Assembly: GCF_036898465.1 (NCBI RefSeq)
Contig: NZ_JARUMJ010000001.1
Span: 310,001-374,000, forward strand
Source of the DNA: Streptomyces sp. B21-105
GTDB lineage: Bacteria > Actinomycetota > Actinomycetes > Streptomycetales > Streptomycetaceae
Direction: 5' to 3'
DNA: 64,000 nucleotides
Positions 60,233-64,000 of this stretch are shown here, in pieces. The first letter of the stretch is position 1. Each line of letters opens with the position of its first letter. Made by a program: the position numbers and the translations under genes. Below the pieces are notes generated by a model. It searched no databases, was not told the origin of the DNA, and saw only the letters and a program-made list of their open reading frames with translations.

Positions 60233-61765
60233 GCGCAGCGGTGCGCTACGGCCCCGGTCCGGCACCGTCCACAGGGTCTGGCCGCGGACGCCCCAGCGCT
60301 CCAGCAGCGCGTTCGCGGCGAGGAAACCGCTCGTGGCGGCGCGTTCCATGAGCGCCACCGGCAGTTCCGTGCGCACGAGGTCGCCGGCCACCACCAGGCC
60401 CGGGTCACAGGTGCGGACGGTGGGCCGGTCGTCGTAGCCGCCGACCGGGAACAGCGGGCAGTCGGCCCGCCATTCGTGCCGTTCGTCGACCACCCTCGCC
60501 GCGCGCGTCTCCGGATACACCCGGTGCAGTTGCTCCAGCAGCTGTTTCTGCTCCACGTCGCGGGCCGGGCGGTCGGGCAGCGCGTAGGCGTGCAGTTCGA
60601 CGACCGAGCCTTTGGTGCGGGAGGTCCAGCGCGCGGCCTCGCCCTCCCAGCGTTCGAGCACGCTGACGTTGTCGAGGGTCCCGTAACCGCTGGTCCCGAG
60701 GAATCCCGGGCGGTCGGCGGCGACCGGGCGGTCCAGCCACAGGCGTGAGACGAGGAAGGGCGGCGCGGTGCGCAGCCTGGTGGTCCGCTCCCGCCAGGCG
60801 GCGTCCGCCAGCCGCGGGGAGCGTGCGACGAGGGATCTCAGGCCCGCCGCGTCCAGGGCCAGCACGGTGGCGTCGTAGCGGTGCTGCGCGGCGTCGGCGG
60901 CGACGAGGAAGCCGCCGTCCGCGGTCGGCTCGACGGCGTCGACGGGGGTGCCGGTGCGCAGTTCGACGCCGTGGCCGCGCAGATAGCCGGCGAGAGGGTC
61001 CCAGAGCGCCGCGGGGAAGGGCTCGTCCGGCACGTCGAACAGCAGCCCCTCGGACGAGCCGAAGAAGTAGATGTGGAACATCAGGACCATCTCCGCCGCC
61101 GAGAGGTGGCGGGGGTCGGCGAAGAAGCTCCGGGAGAAGACCTCGAACGCGAGGTGGTGGGCGGCCTCGGGGAAGCGGATCGACCGGAGGTAGTCGTGTG
61201 CGCTGACGTCGTCGAGTCGCGCGTAGACGTCGGGGACGCGCACGTCCAGGAGGGGCAGCGCGGCGACCGGGTTCATGCGGGCGAGGTCGCGCAGGCCGAA
61301 GGTCGGGCTCAGTGCCACGAATCCGAGAGCGCTCCAGGGCGGGGTGCGCGGGACGTGCCGGAAGCTGTCGTGCAGGCCGTTGCCGTGCCGCAGCGGGTAG
61401 TCGGGCAGCCCGCGCAGGCGCTCCAGCCCCGGATCGGTGCGGCGCAGAAGTCCGCGCAGGTTGTAGTACTGGCGGAAGAACGCGTGGAAGCCTCGGCTCA
61501 TGGTGACTTCGCTGCCGTCGGCGAGGGCGGTGGGCCGGCCGGCGAGGCGTCCGCCCAGAGCGTTCTCGCGTTCGTAGAGCGTGACCCGCGCCCCCCGTTC
61601 GGCCAGGGCCGTCGCGGCGGCCAGGCCGGCGATGCCGCCGCCCACGACCGCGGTCGTCGGACGACGGTCGCCGGTGAGGCGGGGTGCGCCCGGCGCGGGC
61701 AGCAGGGTGCGGGCGCGCCGGTCCCGGCCGCGCCGGGCAGCGGTCGGCCGCGGGGAGCGGGTCAT
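60212..61765 (-). CDS. crtU: carotenoid desaturase/methyltransferase, isorenieratene synthase type
   Basis: 517 residues. The amino-terminal dinucleotide fold TTAVVGGGIAGLAAATALAERGARVTLYERENALGGRLAG (about 37-75) and the CrtI/phytoene-desaturase-like body (GFHAFFRQYYNLRGLLRR; SRSFFADPRHLSAAEMVLMFHIYFFGSSEGLLFD) match CrtU. CrtU converts the beta-ionone rings of beta-carotene into the aromatic rings of isorenieratene. The ATG overlaps the stop of crtT (ATGA), and the order crtY-crtT-crtU is that of Streptomyces carotenoid clusters. The carboxy end runs into a 9-bp tandem repeat. Confidence 0.92.
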   Translation of the reverse strand: MTRSPRPTAARRGRDRRARTLLPAPGAPRLTGDRRPTTAVVGGGIAGLAAATALAERGARVTLYERENALGGRLAGRPTALADGSEVTMSRGFHAFFRQYYNLRGLLRRTDPGLERLRGLPDYPLRHGNGLHDSFRHVPRTPPWSALGFVALSPTFGLRDLARMNPVAALPLLDVRVPDVYARLDDVSAHDYLRSIRFPEAAHHLAFEVFSRSFFADPRHLSAAEMVLMFHIYFFGSSEGLLFDVPDEPFPAALWDPLAGYLRGHGVELRTGTPVDAVEPTADGGFLVAADAAQHRYDATVLALDAAGLRSLVARSPRLADAAWRERTTRLRTAPPFLVSRLWLDRPVAADRPGFLGTSGYGTLDNVSVLERWEGEAARWTSRTKGSVVELHAYALPDRPARDVEQKQLLEQLHRVYPETRAARVVDERHEWRADCPLFPVGGYDDRPTVRTCDPGLVVAGDLVRTELPVALMERAATSGFLAANALLERWGVRGQTLWTVPDRGRSAPLRRLARLA

Positions 61766-62492
61766 CGGGCGTTCTCCGCGCCGGCGTGCGGGCGGCGGGC
61801 GACGACGGTGTGGGTGACGCCGGTCTGCCAGCCCGGCAGGGGCAGCGCCCGCACGTCGCGCAGGCCGACCGCGCGGACCCGGGCGGCGAAGCGGTCCGCG
61901 GTGTCGAACTCCACGACACTGCGCCACAGATGGCGGTAGAGGTCGCCGTCGCCGAGCATGGTGGCGACGGGCAGGACAAGGCCTCGGCACACGCCCGTCC
62001 ACACCGCACGGTGAGCGGTCCGGCCGCTCAGGGTGTACTCGTGGACCGCCAGCCTGCCCCCGGGGCGAGCGCGTCGCGGACCGCCGCGAGCACGGCGTCG
62101 GGATCGGCGACGTTGCGGAAGAGATAGGCGGCGAAGACCGCGTCGAAGGGGCCGTGCACGCCTGCCTCGGCCAGCCGCTCGGCAGGGGCCCGCACGAACG
62201 TCACCCCGCTCCGCCACGGTTTGCCGGCGGCACGCTCCAGCATGCCCGCCGAGGCGTCCACGGCGGTGATCTCGGCGCCGGGCAGGACGGCGGCGAGGGC
62301 TGCCGTGGAGGCGCCGGTGCCGCAGCCGAGGTCCAGCACACGAAGCCCGGCGCCGCCGCGGGGCAGGCCGAGACGGCGCGCCGAGCGGCGCAGTTGGCCG
62401 TGGTAGCCGGGATTGGCGGCGACCAGGGCGTCGTAGCTGCGGGAAGCGTGGTCGAACGCGGCGGCCAGCTTCTCGTCGCGCAGCAGGGTCAT
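61762..62492 (-). pseudogene. crtT: carotenoid-cluster methyltransferase with one-base frameshift
   Basis: The start MTLLRDEKLAAAFDHASRSYDALVAAN lies behind GAGGAGACCGT. Methyltransferase motif I is VLDLGCGTGASTAALAAVLPG. The frame proceeds to DALAPG and then terminates within 10 codons, while the next frame continues RLAVHEYTLSGRTAHRAVWTGVCRGL to the true stop at 61762, overlapping crtU. Restoring one G in the run of five at 62057-62061 (five C on the plus strand) gives an uninterrupted protein of about 243 residues. It is either a real loss of function, slippage at a homopolymer, or a sequencing error. The family is the crtT methyltransferase between crtY and crtU. Confidence 0.85.
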
Positions 62493-62554
62493 ACGGTCTC
62501 CTCGGTCATACGGTCTCGTCGGTCGTGCGGACTCGTCGGTCGTGCGGACTCGTC
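62487..62554 (-). repeat. 17-bp tandem repeat spanning the crtT start
   Basis: Four units at 62487, 62504, 62521 and 62538. On the minus strand each reads GACGAG[TA]CCG[CT]A[CT]GACC or GAGGAGACCGTATGACC. The two crtT-proximal units each contain a purine-rich ribosome site and an ATG, so the initiation signal is duplicated 17 bases upstream (ATG at 62509). Confidence 0.88.
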
Positions 62555-62619
62555 GGTAGGGGGGCGCGGAACTGTGCGGAACCTTGTCGGGTGGGGGCAC
62601 GGTCGGTGTCGGACCGGGG

Positions 62620-63813
62620 TCACGGGCCGGACCGGGCCGTGCGGGGAAGCCAGGGCAGCTCGGCCGCGCTGTGGAGCATCGGCAGGACGGGGGTGCGGAT
62701 GCCGACGGAGAAGTCCTCGTGAAGTCGGGTCTCGCCGTCGAGGAAGCGCAGCAGCCGTCGCATCGGCACCTGGGCGAAGAGCCGGGCGAAGAAGGCGGCG
62801 CCGTCGACGCGGCCGCTGTCCAGCGCCCGCAGCATCACCGCGTCCATGGCGCGCGAGCGGGCGGAGTGGGCGGGCGGGGGCAGCGGATGGCGCCCCGCGC
62901 GCAGGGCTTCGGCGACGGCCCGCGTCTGACGCTGGACGGCGGAGAACGTGTATCCCGTGGACGGCCGGGTCGCGCCGCCCGCCGCACCGATGCGGAACAC
63001 CGACGGCGCCGCCCGGCGGGCGAAGCGGGCGTCGGTCATCGGGATGACGCCGGTCTCCGTGGCGGTGACCTCGAAGCCGCCGAGGCGCAGCACGTCGCCG
63101 GTGTAGTGGCGCAGCGCCTCGTCGTAGGCGTGTCGGGTCAGGACCGCGTGGGAGAACTGGGTGTACTCCACGAGTGCCCGGTGGCGGTCGGTGGGGAGCA
63201 GGTAGCCGAAGGCGAGTCCGCGGGACGGCTGCGGCACCCGGAAGTCCATGAGCATCGCCGTGCCGGGGTCGAACGCCGGGCGGTCGGTGCGCACGAACCA
63301 GCCGCGGAAGTGCTGCAGCAGGGTGGTGCGGGCCGCCGGGAGGCGGGCGAGCGGGCGGGAGTCGAACACCCAGCGGGCGTGCACGGCGACGGGCCGGCCC
63401 TCGTGGGTGCGCGCGAGGATCTCGGCTCCGTCGGCGTCGCCGCGCACCGTCTCGACGGCCGCCTCCAGCCGTCGGACGTCGTCGCTGTGGGCCAGGGCGT
63501 GGTCGACATGGCGGGCGAAGTCGTCGGAGCGGAGCATCTTGTAGCGCAGCGGGGCGATGTCGTCCTCGGTGGGCCGCCCGGTGGAGTCGTGTACGCGCAG
63601 CCGCCGCCATTCGGCGGTCACGGCGTCGTCGTAACGCCCGCCCCCCGCTTCCCAGAAGCACCATGTGCGGCGCGGCGGACGAAGGGGGCCGGGCGGGGCG
63701 TCCAGCAGCACGGTGGACACCCGCCGGCCTTGCGGGGCGGGGTGCGAGAGGCGGTGGGCCAGGGAGAGTCCGGCTGCTCCCGCGCCCAGGATGGCCACCT
63801 CTGCGTGCAGCAC
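62620..63813 (-). CDS. crtY: lycopene beta-cyclase
   Basis: 397 residues from a GTG behind AAGGGAG (VLHAEVAILG); a longer frame exists but lacks a ribosome site. The FAD-type fold EVAILGAGAAGLSLAHRLS lies at the start; RTWCFWE, LPTDRHRALVEYTQFS and GGATRPSTGYTFSAVQRQTRAVAEAL are conserved cyclase motifs. It cyclises lycopene to beta-carotene, the substrate for CrtU. It is the first gene of the minus-strand crtYTU operon; the crtEIBV genes that would supply lycopene are outside the window. Confidence 0.94.
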   Translation of the reverse strand: MLHAEVAILGAGAAGLSLAHRLSHPAPQGRRVSTVLLDAPPGPLRPPRRTWCFWEAGGGRYDDAVTAEWRRLRVHDSTGRPTEDDIAPLRYKMLRSDDFARHVDHALAHSDDVRRLEAAVETVRGDADGAEILARTHEGRPVAVHARWVFDSRPLARLPAARTTLLQHFRGWFVRTDRPAFDPGTAMLMDFRVPQPSRGLAFGYLLPTDRHRALVEYTQFSHAVLTRHAYDEALRHYTGDVLRLGGFEVTATETGVIPMTDARFARRAAPSVFRIGAAGGATRPSTGYTFSAVQRQTRAVAEALRAGRHPLPPPAHSARSRAMDAVMLRALDSGRVDGAAFFARLFAQVPMRRLLRFLDGETRLHEDFSVGIRTPVLPMLHSAAELPWLPRTARSGP

Positions 63814-64000
63814 GAGCCGCTCCCTTCGTACGACGCTCCCGCCGGCGGCGCGTCTGCAGCAGCATTCACCCGGGGAGGCCTCGGCGGATGCAGGCTCCGC
63901 CGGTTGTCGGCCATCCGGGGCCGCCGAGTGCGTGACCGGCCCGTTCTCTCCCACCTCGCGTCGGTCGTGCGTCGGATCAGCCCGCGTGGTCGGGAACGCC
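63814..64000. other. upstream region of crtY
   Basis: 187 bases to the right edge, presumably holding the crtYTU promoter. I see no clear consensus promoter or gene. Confidence 0.4.

Overview
The window is about 72% GC by eye, with strong third-codon GC bias, GTG starts, AfsR/SARP regulators, a spore-associated protein, many Sec-secreted small proteins and an isorenieratene-type carotenoid locus. This points to a Streptomyces chromosome (or a close relative). The density of regulator/transporter pairs, secreted enzymes, broken genes and one insertion element is typical of an arm-proximal or accessory part of such a chromosome rather than the core.

Layout. 1-13 kb: a truncated drug/metabolite transporter, NADP-glutamate dehydrogenase (gdhA), a CebR-box-controlled SGNH esterase with a cellulose-binding module, a WYL regulator facing a RidA-family gene across a long palindrome, an aldo/keto reductase, a DUF2975/XRE pair, VOC and MOSC proteins, and a dehydrogenase/NTF2-like fusion divergent from a LysR gene. 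13-26 kb: secreted proteins (GDSL esterase, SapA-like, I36-type, cysteine-rich), a second infA coupled to a GNAT gene, a frameshifted hypothetical gene, and an AfsR-like regulator of 1055 residues with a SARP-type repeat site upstream. 26-34 kb: a secreted nuclease/phosphatase, a LysR/MFS pair, a GH16-like protein, a 1.4-kb insertion element with transposase and a small membrane gene between matching terminal repeats, and an acyltransferase. 34-45 kb: a TetR / winged-helix / truncated PEP-synthase-like operon, an MHS symporter, an ABC-2-like membrane protein, and a 1314-residue XRE-STAND-WD40 protein. 45-54 kb: an NlpC/P60 endopeptidase, two small secreted proteins, a VOC protein, a MarR/PLP-decarboxylase pair, a divergent anti-sigma kinase / STAS pair, galU and a GlsB-like stress protein. 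54-64 kb: initiator tRNA-Met, a cold-shock protein, hemerythrin, GNAT, DUF2235, DUF2236 and MerR proteins, a structured non-coding stretch, DinB, and the crtY-crtT-crtU carotenoid operon, in which crtT carries an apparent one-base frameshift.

The recurring theme is divergent regulator/target pairs with visible operators: WYL/RidA, LysR/MFS, MarR/decarboxylase and CebR/esterase. A second theme is a set of secreted cell-surface proteins, three of which share an upstream element built on GTTTCCCGTTGCC. Direct repeats that duplicate ribosome-binding sites or add amino-terminal residues occur at several genes (MFS, PEP-synthase-like, crtT, the STAND protein). No CRISPR array, prophage, rRNA or large biosynthetic assembly line is visible. 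Function calls are from motif and family recognition by eye; no database search was run.
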